Positions 9,083-18,852 of a stretch of 27,038 bases of DNA are shown here, in pieces. This DNA comes from Amphimedon queenslandica (Eukaryota; Porifera; Demospongiae; Haplosclerida; Niphatidae), in the NCBI RefSeq assembly GCF_000090795.2, contig NW_003546978.1, positions 1 through 27,038 of the forward strand. The letters run 5' to 3'. Under the pieces are notes generated by a model. It was given only the letters and a program-made list of their open reading frames with translations, was not told the origin of the DNA and searched no databases. Every line of letters begins with the position of its first letter. The stretch's first letter is position 1. The translations under genes were made by a program, and so were the position numbers.

Positions 9083-11943
9083 TCAAATCTTCATCCTTTT
9101 CAATGACTCTATTACTTGAGCCATAGTAGGACGAGCTCTAGGATCAGCATTAAGTCCTCTTTGTATGAGAGACTTCATATCAGACCAGGAGATACTACCA
9201 GCTTGTACTTCTCTCTCTGCTGTTGTCATTTCTGGGGGAGAGTACAACGTCATTTCCATAAGGAGAACAGAGCAACTGTAGACATCCATTGCTGGACTGT
9301 GTTGATCAGGATCACGAGCTTCTGGCGCAGCATATGCAACATTGCCTGGCATAATAGTACCAGTACTGTCAACTTGTACTAACTTAGCTGTACCATAATC
9401 TGCTACTTTAGCTTCATAACCAGCAGGTCCAGTGCAAGGCTTTAATAATACGTTAGGACTGCTAACATCTCTGTGAATAATAGGCTGAGGCTTAAACAGG
9501 TGAAGGTAGTTGAGACCTAAAGCTACATCCTGAGCAATACTCAGAATTTGTTGATTGGTAAATTGTTTTCTGCGAAGCTCCTGATTAAGACTAGTGCTCA
9601 TCAGCTCGGTCAAGATGAGAGGATTACCCACTTTAGTTGCACCAATAAACTGGACCAGGTTAGGATGACGTACTCGTGATGCTATACTCATTTCCCTGGA
9701 AAAGAGAGCTAAATTAAAATCTGAGATGATGATAGTATGAAGTGACTTGACAGCTACTCTTAAACCTCTAAAGATACCAACTGTAACAACAGCATAAGAT
9801 CCTCTTCCTAACTCCTCCTTAGTCAAAGTCACCTCATCTTTATTAATAACCCAGTGATCATCAGTAAATGCTTGTTGCTGATACATATGAACTACCTCTT
9901 GAGACTGATGTAGCTCCCTATCCTTCTCCTGTAGCTCCCTGTCCTTCTCAAGAATCACAATATCCTTTTGTCGTACTGTTTCTTGATTTTCTTGTAGCTC
10001 CCTATCCTTCTGTCTTAGTGCCTCCTGATTCTCCTGCAGTACTGCCTGATGTTCCCTATCCTTCTCTTGTAGCTCCCTATCCTTCTCCTTTATTACCTTC
10101 TGATGCTCTTCATTCTTTTGTAATATCAATAGATCCTTCTCCTGCAGTACCACCTGATGCTCTCTATCCTTCTCTTGTAGCTGATGACGATATCTTCTTA
10201 TTTCTTGCTCTTTCTCTGCTTCTTCTCTTTCCTTCTGCTCCAGTTGTTGACGATAAACTTGTGCTTCTCTCTTCTTCTCTTTAAGACTCTTCATAAGAGC
10301 TTGTACGGTTTGCTCAATATTGGCTGTATCTCCTTTTCTTGGTTTCTGGTACTCCTCCAACCATATTCTTCTTCCTGTCTGTAGTTGCTGCTGATACTTC
10401 TTCTTGTATTCTTCATTATTCATACCATTGGTATCTAATGTATCACCTACTGTCCACTCTTCTTTACTGTTAGTAACTAAAATATATATTAATAACAATA
10501 ATTTTAGAAATAATTATAATTAATCATAATAATTTATGATTATAATTAGGTAATAATAGTATTTATTGGTGAGTGTGGCTAATACACTGACCTAGTTCAG
10601 TTAACGTAACAATGTTAGGATTAGTGACAAATGTTAATCTATTATCAACATATCCTCCAGCAGCTATTATCCAGACACAATGAGGACTCATAATGAACAC
10701 AGAGAGAGAATGACCAAATCTCTTACTAACAGAGTGAGGTACAGCTAACTATTAATAGAATTAAATAATATTTTACATGTATCTCACTGTACAGATCAAT
10801 TATTAATAATATCTAACATACCTTTATCCAGGAATGTTGAGTGATGTTAAAGATCCAACAATCATCTAATGTATCATTATTCTTATCCACCCCACCACTT
10901 ATCACTAGCATAGGACAGTCTGATCTAGTTATAATAATAGCACCTGCATGACGGTTTCTACCCACAGGCCATTGGTCTATTGCCTCAGGTTTCTTTATAC
11001 ACTGCCAGAACTAAAAATAAAATAACCACACCTAACAATGACATTAATGTGTGTGCGTGTGTGTGTGTGTGTGTGTGATGTATACATTCAGTACACATAA
11101 CAACATACCACAGTGCTGATTGATATCTCTAATATATAAATATTGTTAGTATAAGTATCCTTAGCATCATCATCAGTCTCTCGTCCACCAAACAAAACAG
11201 TTCTAGTGTTGTTGATCTTTTCAATGATAAAGGTGCTAGAAGGTGGTATACATTGACCAATGACTGAAGGATTGTTCCATTTTCCTAAATCAACATAATT
11301 TCAAACAGTAATATAAAATTTTACTTGATGATAGATTATACATTGAGTGTTCATTAGTTCGCCAGTTTCCACTAGGTAGCATAATATATTTATGATGAGG
11401 TAGTTGTACAGATGGTTTAGATCCATACCCTCCTATCATTAGTAAATGGTGTACTCCTTCAAGTTCAAATGATATCATTCCACCCCAGCCTCTCCTCATG
11501 ACTGGTCTAGTTGCATCAGTTAGTTCTAATTCTTTCCATTGAAAACTAACAGTATCCAGTTGTGTAATACTGTTGTGATAGCAGGCGCCATGGCCACACC
11601 ATCCCCCGAAATAATACAATTGATCATGTATTGCAGTACAGCAGTAGTCTCTCACTCCTAATGGAGGAGTACCAGTAGTACCTCTAGTGATCCATTGGCC
11701 TGTTGAAGGAGTAAAGTGCTGCATATTACTAGTGATCCTTCTCTTCTCTTCACTATCATGTACGAGTACTTCAGGTAAAGTTAAACCATCCTGTCTACCA
11801 GCCCACACAAACAGTGAATCACCTACTGAGACAGTGCGGTGAGCAGCTCTTTTATTCAGTTGATCTATTATAAACGATTGACAGTACATGATACAGGAAT
11901 AGTAACATTAGTACTTACTTTTAGAACCAAACAACCAAGCCAT
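9083..11943 (-). CDS. Kelch - coiled-coil - TKL kinase protein, copy 2
   Basis: Six exons: 11943-11919, 11864-11325, 11284-11109, 11010-10822, 10748-10592 and 10476-9083, in frame to 826 aa. ATG at 11943 gives MAWLFGSK, parallel to MARLLFGSK in copy 1. Kelch repeats occupy about residues 10-350 (LYYFGGW, LLMIGGYG, VLFGGRE, LVISGG), a shorter coiled coil about 411-563, and the kinase about 580-823. The kinase keeps the VAVK lysine, HRDVSSPN and DYG. Exon 5 is 18 nt longer than in copy 1, adding six residues after AAGGYVDN. The coiled coil lacks the 201-bp repeat units, accounting for most of the size difference. Intron 3 contains a GT microsatellite. Predicted soluble signalling kinase, probably active; partners unknown. 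Confidence 0.88.
11047..11078. repeat. GT microsatellite in intron 3 of kinase copy 2
   Basis: Nearly pure (gt) run inside the intron between exons 11284-11109 and 11010-10822. Copy 1 has only a short gtgtgtg at the matching place. Confidence 0.8.
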
Positions 11944-12046
11944 CAGGCCTGGGCCCTGCAGCTTGCTGGCCAGAAAGTTATAACCAACAGTCCAGGACCA
12001 ACACCAACAGTACCAGCACAGTGAGCAACTGAGCACCACTTTAAGT

Positions 12047-12060
12047 CACGTGATTTATAA
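12047..12060 (-). promoter_or_regulatory. E-box and TATA-like element upstream of kinase copy 2
   Basis: On the minus strand TTATAAAT (12053-12060) is followed directly by CACGTG (12047-12052), about 105 nt before the ATG at 11943. It is a plausible core promoter with a bHLH-type site. Copy 1 has no obvious equivalent at 3989-4100. Confidence 0.4.
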
Positions 12061-13010
12061 TGAGTAGGCGTTGCTTGTAGTGGTAGGTAGGTGAAGCAGA
12101 TCTGCTATTCCTGTATTTGCTTATTGTAGTGTATTTGTATAGAAGCTTGCTGAGCTCAATGAAGACAACAGTAAAAAATATCATGGCAGAAATCCTTCAT
12201 GATAACGCATAAAATAATTGAGCTGGAATTAATGATTAGCCTTTCTTCCTTTAACCGGTTGTTGTATTTGTTAGGTTCTTACTTGTGGCTCCAGGGGATT
12301 CTGTATAGCAATATTTGCTATTGCTATTAATGTATTAGAATTTGATGCGGCTAAAGTAAGAATTATGTTTATGATTGTGCTAATTCTGATTATGATATTA
12401 TGCATTATGCTATCACGTACCATTTACTAGTTTTAAAACCATGTGTTTTTCATTGATTCTCACTTGCTTAGTCTATCTGCATCATGTGTCACTTCTTAAT
12501 CCCTTGTACGGTAAAGTTGTACCTAAATGATGCTGTAAATACTTCAGGCATTTAGTAGATCAGTCCTTATAGCCTAAATTTAGTTGATGATGATCCACTA
12601 ATAATATCAGCTGATTCCAACTAAAAAATATTCAAGTTACACCCATTTAAAAAATTTTTGTAGAAAGCAAGACTATGATATAGTAGTCCATGTTTTTTCA
12701 AAAAATGACTCCAAATTATCTCATTTCTCAATACATTTTCTGATACATATTGATGTACTTATTATGCTGTGTAGAAAGTTGAATGATTCCGACTCAATCT
12801 TTTCAATCAATCTATGGTCATTTTTTAAATTCAGCAAATTTTATAGCCTTTTTTAAAAAAATAATTTTCTGGGAAAAGTAGACTATAGTCCATTGCTTTT
12901 CTCAAAAATGGCTTCGAAATCATCCCTAGTTTTTATTATATTTTGTCCATGATATCATAAGTGTGTTTATTGTGAGTTTGACATTAAATTAAATTAAGGT
13001 CTTTTAAAAG
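12061..13010. other. intergenic, end of duplicated unit 2
   Basis: No gene seen. 12060-12600 aligns patchily with 4080-4510 (upstream flank of kinase copy 1). 12640-12970 holds members of the dispersed AT-rich repeat (cgaaatcatccctagtttttatta at 12915-12938), in the same orientation as 4540-4790. Past about 12990 the match to unit 1 stops and GPCR-cluster sequence begins. Confidence 0.5.
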
Positions 13011-13019
13011 GCACTTGTG

Positions 13020-13239
13020 CAAGAAAAAGCTTAATAGACAAAATAACCTACTGAATACAGTAACTTTCGACTATTTTGCAAACTGAGACTCTATAGAGTA
13101 ACAAAAAGCGGCATGTGGGCATTTAGCTTAGCAGAAGTTTTTTTCAGTTCACTAATAAAACAAAAAAGTAATTTTTACTAACAATAAAACTAAACTTTTT
13201 GTTCAAAAAGTTAGATTAATAAATTGTCGAGGCCATAGA
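13020..13239. repeat. GPCR-cluster 3' flank block, member 1
   Basis: Shares segments with 14830-15100, such as taatagacaaaata, gaatac.gtaact, ttttgcaaactgag.ctctatag and gcatgtgggcat. It lies directly behind the GPCR pseudogene, so it was duplicated along with the genes. No coding content. Confidence 0.7.
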
Positions 13240-14215
13240 CTAGATTGTATTTACTGAAGGATTTGCTGTTTCTTCTTTGACGTCATCTCTTTTGCAGACT
13301 TTGCAATATGAGTGTATTGGACACAGTATTTGTTTTAAGTGATCATTGACTGGCTTCAGAAAGATTGCTATTGCAACAGGAAAAAGTAGTATTGACAAAA
13401 ATTGTACGATTAGTGACACATAAAATATAGAGTAGTGAACAATTGGTGATAGATTGTCATCCTTTCTGAAGATAGTAAAATTTAAAGCTATTTGAAAGAG
13501 TGCACAAAATTCATAAACACCATAAACTACCATGATTTTTGTCATAGCTTTCTTCAGAGGGTTAGGCCATCTGAGTTTTTTGTTGTGATTTAATTATTTT
13601 TGACAAAAATGTAGCTGCAAGTGCTAAGAGTCACCACAAAAGTGATGCTGATTATAATGAGCAGAGCATCAATAGTGTTGCTGGTAAGATACGCTTGATT
13701 TAACAATAGTAGGCAAAAACCACAAATGAATGTTATTTTCCTTATTGTTTAAACTTAAAATAATACGATACATAAACAATAAGAACCCAGGTGATAATGA
13801 TGTAACTTACAATACCAATCTACTTTAGCTTTTTTACTTCATACTTAATAAAAATGTATACTGACACAAAAAAGGAGGCCTCCAAATGCATTTCCAAGGT
13901 ATGCTATATCATAAAATATAATTGGTAACAAGCACGAGACATTAATAGCATCATCATCATTTCCTTTAAGTAAATAAATGCGTACAGGATAGCCCATGTC
14001 ATAGAATAGTGCAGTTAGAACATAGAATATATTTGGGATGAGGATATTGATGAGAACCACTCTCATTTTCTAGTTGGCATTTTATCAGTCAGCAGTGCCA
14101 CTTTGAATGTGAGACTTTTTGTCAACAGAGGGATTTCAATTAGTGCAAAGATCGAGATGTGTATAGCTGAATGGATGGCACCAAATGATTCTGGAATTTC
14201 AGTACTATTGTTCAT
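13240..14215 (-). pseudogene. decayed 7TM GPCR-like gene, type B
   Basis: Aligns end to end with the intact gene 17440-16457. It begins MNNSTEIPESFGAIHSAIH at 14215, then loses frame around 14078-14083 (gataaaatgccaact against gctaaagatgtcaact in the intact gene, one base short). It also has a Trp-to-stop change (cta at 14070-14072), resumes at 14066-13845 (MRVVLINILIPNIFYV), and then carries several more frameshifts and stops across TM4-TM5. The last segment, 13545-13240, is open (TM6, TM7 and the CxxCK-like tail). Codons for FKV/FKL in KQIF.LCPLHS are missing. Its upstream region lacks the TATA and AGGGTTGG pair of the intact genes. It is non-functional as a 7TM protein. Confidence 0.88.
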
Positions 14216-14592
14216 AGTTTTGTGAATTACAGTAGTAGCCAGTGAAGTAGTGAAGAAAATTGTACAAATAAAGTATTGTATAGTTTCATTGGCTATGCGT
14301 TTTAAATTCTTGTGCTGTGTTTATTTAAAAACTCAGTTTACACCACTGATTTAGTGTCTAGTTTAGATAGTCCGTGTCATTGAAGTTTTGTTCATTAACT
14401 GTTACTGTTTTTGTAATAATAGTATTGAGAAGGTTTTATTAGATTTTGACTACGTATACTAACGCACACTACAGCATCATATTATTTATCTGTGGATAAT
14501 GATGACATCATTCCTTTGATGTAGTGGGTCCTATATTTTGTATAATAGACCTGCTATGCATAAATGCTGTCATCATTATGCAACGTATCATA
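14216..14592. other. intergenic, upstream of GPCR pseudogene
   Basis: No gene or clear promoter is visible. The segment ggtcctatattttgtataatag (14527-14548) resembles the outer right side of the neighbouring foldback (14704-14722), suggesting nested or older copies of the same element. Confidence 0.4.
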
Positions 14593-14743
14593 CATAGTAT
14601 ACTAGAACAATCTCATATACAGTGAGGTTTATGTCCTTGGATGTTATATAGCCCTTGGGCCTATGATCATTGAGCTATATCCCATCCTCGGACACAAACC
14701 TCAGGTCCTATATTCTGTGTATGTAACTTACTAGTATACCATA
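14593..14743. mobile_element. foldback MITE-like element, 143 bp
   Basis: Element 14597-14739 starts gtatactag and ends ctagtatac. It is flanked by direct CATA at 14593-14596 and 14740-14743. The arms continue inward: tgaggtttatgtcc (14623-14636) pairs with ggacacaaacctca (14690-14703), and ggatgttatatagc pairs with gctatatcccatcc. The right arm has about 11 extra bases. The loop is about 20 nt around 14652-14671. The RNA would form a long hairpin. No ORF. Confidence 0.75.
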
Positions 14744-14829
14744 TACCGTAATAGAATAACTTATTTTGAGTTTATATAATTGTATTGTGGCTATTGAGTC
14801 TTGGCAAGAGCTTATTTGAAAGAGCTCAA

Positions 14830-15100
14830 TTTAATATTAATAGACAAAATAGCCCACTGAATACTGGTAACTCTCATTATTTTGCAAACTGAGGCTCTAT
14901 AGTATTAATTGCAGTAACATCATGTTTGGTCAAAAAGTGGCATGTGGGCATGTAGCTAGCACAAGTTTTATTTCAGCTAACTACTAAACAAAACAAAAAT
15001 AAATTCTGACTAAACATAAAACTAACAATAAAACTAAACTTTTTGTTCATAAAATTAGGTCACTAAATTGTTCAGGCTACATAGACTGAATTGTATTTAC
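14830..15100. repeat. GPCR-cluster 3' flank block, member 2
   Basis: Paralogue of 13020-13239, directly behind the stop of the GPCR at 15101. Shorter versions of its gene-proximal part (aaactaaactttttgttcat, then gtcactaaattgttc) lie behind the other two intact genes at about 16380-16445 and 17750-17810. No poly(A) AATAAA was found at a convincing place. Confidence 0.7.
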
Positions 15101-16081
15101 TTAAGGATTTTCCGCTCCTTCTTCAGTGTCATCTCTTTTGCAAACTTTGCAGTATGAGTGTAGTGGACACAGTACTTTGAAGATTTGTTTCAGGTGATCA
15201 TTGACTGGTTTCATGAAGATTGCTATTGCTACAGGAAGAAGTAGTATTATCAATTTTGGTATAATGAGTAAAATATAGTATATAACATATTGAATGATTG
15301 GTGATATGTCACCAAAGTCTATGAAAGAAGTGAAATTTCTAGTAAGTAGAATGAGTACACAAAATTCATAAACACCATAAACTACCATGACTTTTGTCAT
15401 AGCTTTCTTGAGAGGGTTAGGCCCATCTGAGGTTTCTGGTGCAATTTGATTCTTTTTGACAAAAATGAAATTGCAAGTGCTAAAAATGACCACAAAAGTG
15501 ATGTTGAGCAGAATGAGCAGAACATCAATAGTGATGATGACAATAAATACTTGAGTTGTTGGAATCATGCAAAAACCACCAATGGATTTTACTCCTAAAG
15601 CGTTTAAATTTAAAACAATTGAAATAATACGATACAGCAAGATAAGAACCCAGGTGGTAGCAATGTAACTTATGATACCGATCCACTTTAACTTTTTTAC
15701 TCCATACTTAGTGAAAATGTATACCGACACAGAGAAGAGTACTCCTCCAAATGCATTTCCAAGAAAAGCTATACTGTAAAGCACAAGGAATATCAGGCAA
15801 GATACATCAAGAGCATCAGTATCATTCCCTTTGATTAAATAAACACGTACAGGATAGCCCAAGATATAGAAAATTTGAGATAGAAAATAGATAATATCTG
15901 GTGCTAGGATGTTGATGAGAACCACTTTCATCTTCAAGTTGACATCTTTAGCAGTCAGCAGTGCCACTATGGACATACCAGTCACTGTAACCAGAGGAAC
16001 TGAAAGTACTGCAAAGATCAGGACATGTATAGCTGAATGAATGGCACGAAATGATTCTGGAAGTTCAGTACTGTTGTTCAT
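15101..16081 (-). CDS. 7TM GPCR-like receptor, type A (326 aa)
   Basis: Single-exon gene. I choose the ATG at 16081 (MNNSTELPESF), not the one at 16108, because all paralogues start there and a TATA box lies only 52-59 nt upstream. The short N-terminus has an NNST glycosylation site. Seven hydrophobic segments are visible, at about residues 19-45, 52-78, 95-122, 134-158, 177-206, 230-255 and 262-300. There is a Cys before TM3 (DVSC) and one in loop 2 (GGFC), a candidate extracellular disulphide. Canonical rhodopsin-family DRY is not seen (FTKYGVKKLKW follows TM3), nor NPxxY (PVAIAIFMKPVND ends TM7). The tail is Cys-rich (CPLHSYCKVCKRDD), perhaps palmitoylated. Likely a sponge-specific GPCR-like family; ligand and G-protein coupling are unknown. 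Confidence 0.85.
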   Translation of the reverse strand: MNNSTELPESFRAIHSAIHVLIFAVLSVPLVTVTGMSIVALLTAKDVNLKMKVVLINILAPDIIYFLSQIFYILGYPVRVYLIKGNDTDALDVSCLIFLVLYSIAFLGNAFGGVLFSVSVYIFTKYGVKKLKWIGIISYIATTWVLILLYRIISIVLNLNALGVKSIGGFCMIPTTQVFIVIITIDVLLILLNITFVVIFSTCNFIFVKKNQIAPETSDGPNPLKKAMTKVMVVYGVYEFCVLILLTRNFTSFIDFGDISPIIQYVIYYILLIIPKLIILLLPVAIAIFMKPVNDHLKQIFKVLCPLHSYCKVCKRDDTEEGAENP

Positions 16082-16132
16082 AGTTGTAGACAAAATTATT
16101 TTTAGCAATAAAAAGTAATGGTAGATCTAGCT

Positions 16133-16167
16133 CATTTATATGAAGATACAACTATATGCCCAACCCT
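16133..16167 (-). promoter_or_regulatory. TATA box and AGGGTTGG motif, GPCR 15101-16081
   Basis: TATAAATG (16133-16140) lies 52 nt before the ATG, and AGGGTTGG (16160-16167) lies 19 nt upstream of the TATA. The same pair and spacing occur in front of the other two intact GPCR genes. Confidence 0.65.
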
Positions 16168-16280
16168 GCTTCTCATAAGAATGTTGAGTGACATCACCTT
16201 GTCAACACAGCACTACAAAGTGTACTGAAAACCTAATGTTATAACAGCTGCCTTATTTAGCATTTTTGTTTCATGTCAAA
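16168..16280 (-). promoter_or_regulatory. upstream promoter block shared with the next GPCR gene
   Basis: This strongly matches 17528-17650: cataagaatgttgagtgaca, then caccttgtcaaca, acagctgccttatttagcat and tttcatgtcaaattag. It contains TGACATCA (16189-16196), a CRE/AP-1-like word, on the plus strand. Conserved non-coding sequence between paralogues may be regulatory or simply recent duplication. Confidence 0.5.
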
Positions 16281-16456
16281 TTAGTTGCTAGTTTTTTTGG
16301 CTGAACAACAAAATCATTGTAAAACATTAAAAAATTTTTAATTTACAAAACAAAACTAAATTCTGACTAAAAATAAAAGTAAACTAACAAATAACAATGA
16401 AACTAAACTTTTTTTGTTCATAAAATTAAGTCACTAAATTGTTCAGATTGTATTCA

Positions 16457-17440
16457 CTAAGGACTTGTTGTTTCTTCTTCAACATCATCTCTTTTGCAGA
16501 CTTTGCAGCATGAGTGTAGTGGACACAGTAATTTGAAGATTTGTTTCAGGCGATCATTGACTGGCTTCATGAAGATTGCTACTGAAATAGGAAAAATTAG
16601 TATTGACAAAAGTTGTATGATTAGTAAGACATAGTATATAACGCATCGAATGATTGGTGATGCATAATCTAATAAAAAGACATGTAAGCCTGACACGACT
16701 AGAAAGAGTGCACAAAATTCATGAACACCATAAACTACCATGACTTTTGTCATAGCCTTCTTCAGAGGGTTGGGTCCATCTGAGTTTTCTGTTCCGATTT
16801 GATTCTTTTTTACGAAAAAAAAGTTGCAAGTGCTAAAAATTACCACAAAAGTGATGTTGAGTATAATAAGCAGAGCATCAAAAATAAAGCTGGCAATAAA
16901 CGTTTGATCTACTGGGAATATACAAAATCCACCAATGGATGTTATTGCTTTAACATCGTTTAAATTTAAAAGGATTGAAATAAGACGAAAGAGCAAGATA
17001 AGAACCCAGATGGTAGCAATGTAACTTACAATACCGATCCACTTTAAATTCTTTAAACCATACTTAGTGAAAATGTATACCGACACAGAAAAGAAGAGGC
17101 CTCCAAATGCATTTCCAAGGTTAGCTATACCGTAAAATAGGATTGGTAGGAAGCAAGATGCAGTAATAGCGGCATCATCATCATTTCCTTCAATTAAATA
17201 AACACGTACAGGATAACCCAAGTTATAGAGTAGTGCAGTAAGAGAATAGATTATATTTGGGATGAGGATATTAATAAGAACCACTCTCATTTTCCAGTTG
17301 ACATCTTTAGCAGTCAGCAGTGCCACTATGAATGTGAAACTTATCGTAAACAGAGGGATTCCAATTACTGCAAAGATTGAGACATGCAAAGCTGAATGAA
17401 TGGCACCAAATGATTCTGGAAGTTCCGTACTGTTGTTCAT
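16457..17440 (-). CDS. 7TM GPCR-like receptor, type B (327 aa)
   Basis: Single-exon paralogue of the flanking genes. The frame stays open up to an ATG at 17557, but a TATA box at 17493-17500 lies inside that extension, so the start is 17440 (MNNSTELPESF). It has seven hydrophobic segments, Cys before TM3 (ITASC), GGFC in loop 2, FTKYGLKNLKW after TM3, PISVAIFMKPVND at the end of TM7 and the tail CPLHSCCKVCKRDD. It differs from type A genes in TM1-TM2 (FTFIVALLT, MRVVLINILIPNI) and in EGNDDDA of loop 1, and shares these features with the pseudogene at 13240-14215. An orphan receptor; the family name beyond '7TM' is uncertain. Confidence 0.85.
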   Translation of the reverse strand: MNNSTELPESFGAIHSALHVSIFAVIGIPLFTISFTFIVALLTAKDVNWKMRVVLINILIPNIIYSLTALLYNLGYPVRVYLIEGNDDDAAITASCFLPILFYGIANLGNAFGGLFFSVSVYIFTKYGLKNLKWIGIVSYIATIWVLILLFRLISILLNLNDVKAITSIGGFCIFPVDQTFIASFIFDALLIILNITFVVIFSTCNFFFVKKNQIGTENSDGPNPLKKAMTKVMVVYGVHEFCALFLVVSGLHVFLLDYASPIIRCVIYYVLLIIQLLSILIFPISVAIFMKPVNDRLKQIFKLLCPLHSCCKVCKRDDVEEETTSP

Positions 17441-17492
17441 AGTTGTAGACAAAAAATTTTTTAACAATAAAGAAGTGATTGTAGATCCAGCT

Positions 17493-17527
17493 CTTTTATA
17501 TGATACATGAACTGTAAGTCCAACCCT
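17493..17527 (-). promoter_or_regulatory. TATA box and AGGGTTGG motif, GPCR 16457-17440
   Basis: TATAAAAG (17493-17500) lies 53 nt before the chosen ATG, and AGGGTTGG (17520-17527) lies 19 nt further upstream. It decides the start codon, because the longer ORF would have to begin upstream of its own promoter. The shared upstream block continues to about 17650, with TGACATCA at 17549-17556. Confidence 0.7.
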
Positions 17528-17659
17528 TTTTGCCATAAGAATGTTGAGTGACATCACCTTGTCAACATAGCACTACAAAATGTACTGAAAAGCTAATGTA
17601 ATGTTAACAGCTACCTTATTTAGCATTTTTGCTTCATGTCAAATTAGTGGCTAGTTTTG

Positions 17660-17821
17660 TGTTTGAACAACAAAATCATTGTGAAATATTATTAGAAATT
17701 CAACATTTAATTTTTTCAATTTACAAAACAAAACTAAATCTGACTAACAATAAAACTAAACTTAATTAAACTTTTTGTTCATAGAATTAGGTCACTAAAT
17801 TGTTCCAGCTATAGATCGTAT
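17660..17821. other. spacer between GPCR genes
   Basis: AT-rich spacer holding the downstream flank of the gene at 17822 (aaactttttgttcat, gtcactaaattgttc). It matches the flank at 16320-16456. No ORF. Confidence 0.5.
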
Positions 17822-18805
17822 TTACTGAGGATTTGCTGTTTCTTCTTCGACTTCATCTCTTTTACAAACTTTGCAGTATGAGTATAGTGGACACAGTACT
17901 TTGAAGATTTGTTTTAAGTGATCATTGACTGGCTTCATGAAGATTGCTATTGCAACAGGGAGAAGTAGTATTATAAAAGTTGGTATAATGAGTAAAATAT
18001 AGTATTTAATGTGTTGAATGATTGGTGATATATCACCAAAATTTATGAAAGAAGAGAAGTTTATAGTAAGTAGAAAGAGTGCACAAAATTCATGAACACC
18101 ATAAACTACCATAACTTTTGTCATAGCTTTCTTGAGGGGGTTAGGTCTGTCCGAGTTTTCTGTTGCAATTTGATTCTTTTTGACGAAAATGAAGTTGCAA
18201 GTGCTAAAAATGACCACAAAAGTGATGTTGAGCAGAACCAGCAGAACATCAATAGTGATGTTAACAATAAATGCTTGAGTTATGGGGAATATGCAAAAAC
18301 CAGCAATGGATATTACTCCTAAAGTGTCTAAATTTAAAACAATTGGAATAATACGATACAGCAAGATAAGAACCCAGGTGGTAGCAATGTAACTTATGAT
18401 ACCGATCCACTTTAACTTTTTTACTCCATGCTTAGTGAAAATATATACGGACACAGAGAAGAGTACTCCTCCAAATGCATTTCCAAGGAAAGCTATACCA
18501 TAAAGTATAATGGACATGAGGCAAGTAACATCAAGAGCATCAGTGTCATTTCCTTCAATTAAATAAACACGTACAGGATAGCCCAAGTCATAAAAAATTA
18601 AAGATATAAAGACAATTATATCTGGTACTAGGATGTTGATGAGAACCACTTTTATTTTCCAGTTGACATCTTTAGCAGTCAGCAGTGCCACTATGGACAT
18701 ACCAGTCACTGTAACCAGAGGGACTGGAAGAACAACAAAGATCAGGACATGTATAGCTGAATGAATAGCAAGAAATGACTCTGGAAATTCAGTACTGTTG
18801 TTCAT
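17822..18805 (-). CDS. 7TM GPCR-like receptor, type A (327 aa)
   Basis: Single exon, MNNSTEFPESF start at 18805. Close to the gene at 15101-16081: MSIVALLTAKDVN, EGNDTDALDVTC, FTKHGVKKLKW and SYIATTWVLILLYRI. Seven TM segments, the Cys pair (DVTC, GGFC-like AGFC), TM7 PVAIAIFMKPVND and the tail CPLYSYCKVCKRDE are all present. There is no frame damage. Its TATA is at 18853-18860. It is the last gene of the array toward higher coordinates, and the upstream side is modified by an inverted repeat (18876-18953). Ligand unknown; role in the plasma membrane inferred. Confidence 0.85.
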   Translation of the reverse strand: MNNSTEFPESFLAIHSAIHVLIFVVLPVPLVTVTGMSIVALLTAKDVNWKIKVVLINILVPDIIVFISLIFYDLGYPVRVYLIEGNDTDALDVTCLMSIILYGIAFLGNAFGGVLFSVSVYIFTKHGVKKLKWIGIISYIATTWVLILLYRIIPIVLNLDTLGVISIAGFCIFPITQAFIVNITIDVLLVLLNITFVVIFSTCNFIFVKKNQIATENSDRPNPLKKAMTKVMVVYGVHEFCALFLLTINFSSFINFGDISPIIQHIKYYILLIIPTFIILLLPVAIAIFMKPVNDHLKQIFKVLCPLYSYCKVCKRDEVEEETANPQ

Positions 18806-18852
18806 AGCTGTAGAAAAGATTGTTTTTTTAGCATGATGGTTGCTTTAATCTA

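Noticed and set aside
9083..10498. Kinase copy 2 as a stand-alone gene starting MLLIYIL at 10498
   Set aside because: The first residues are intron sequence; an in-frame acceptor at 10477-10478 joins it to the Kelch exons, as in copy 1.
16457..17557. Longer start (ATG 17557) for the middle GPCR gene
   Set aside because: The TATA box at 17493-17500 lies inside the extension and all paralogues start MNNST at the 17440-equivalent position.
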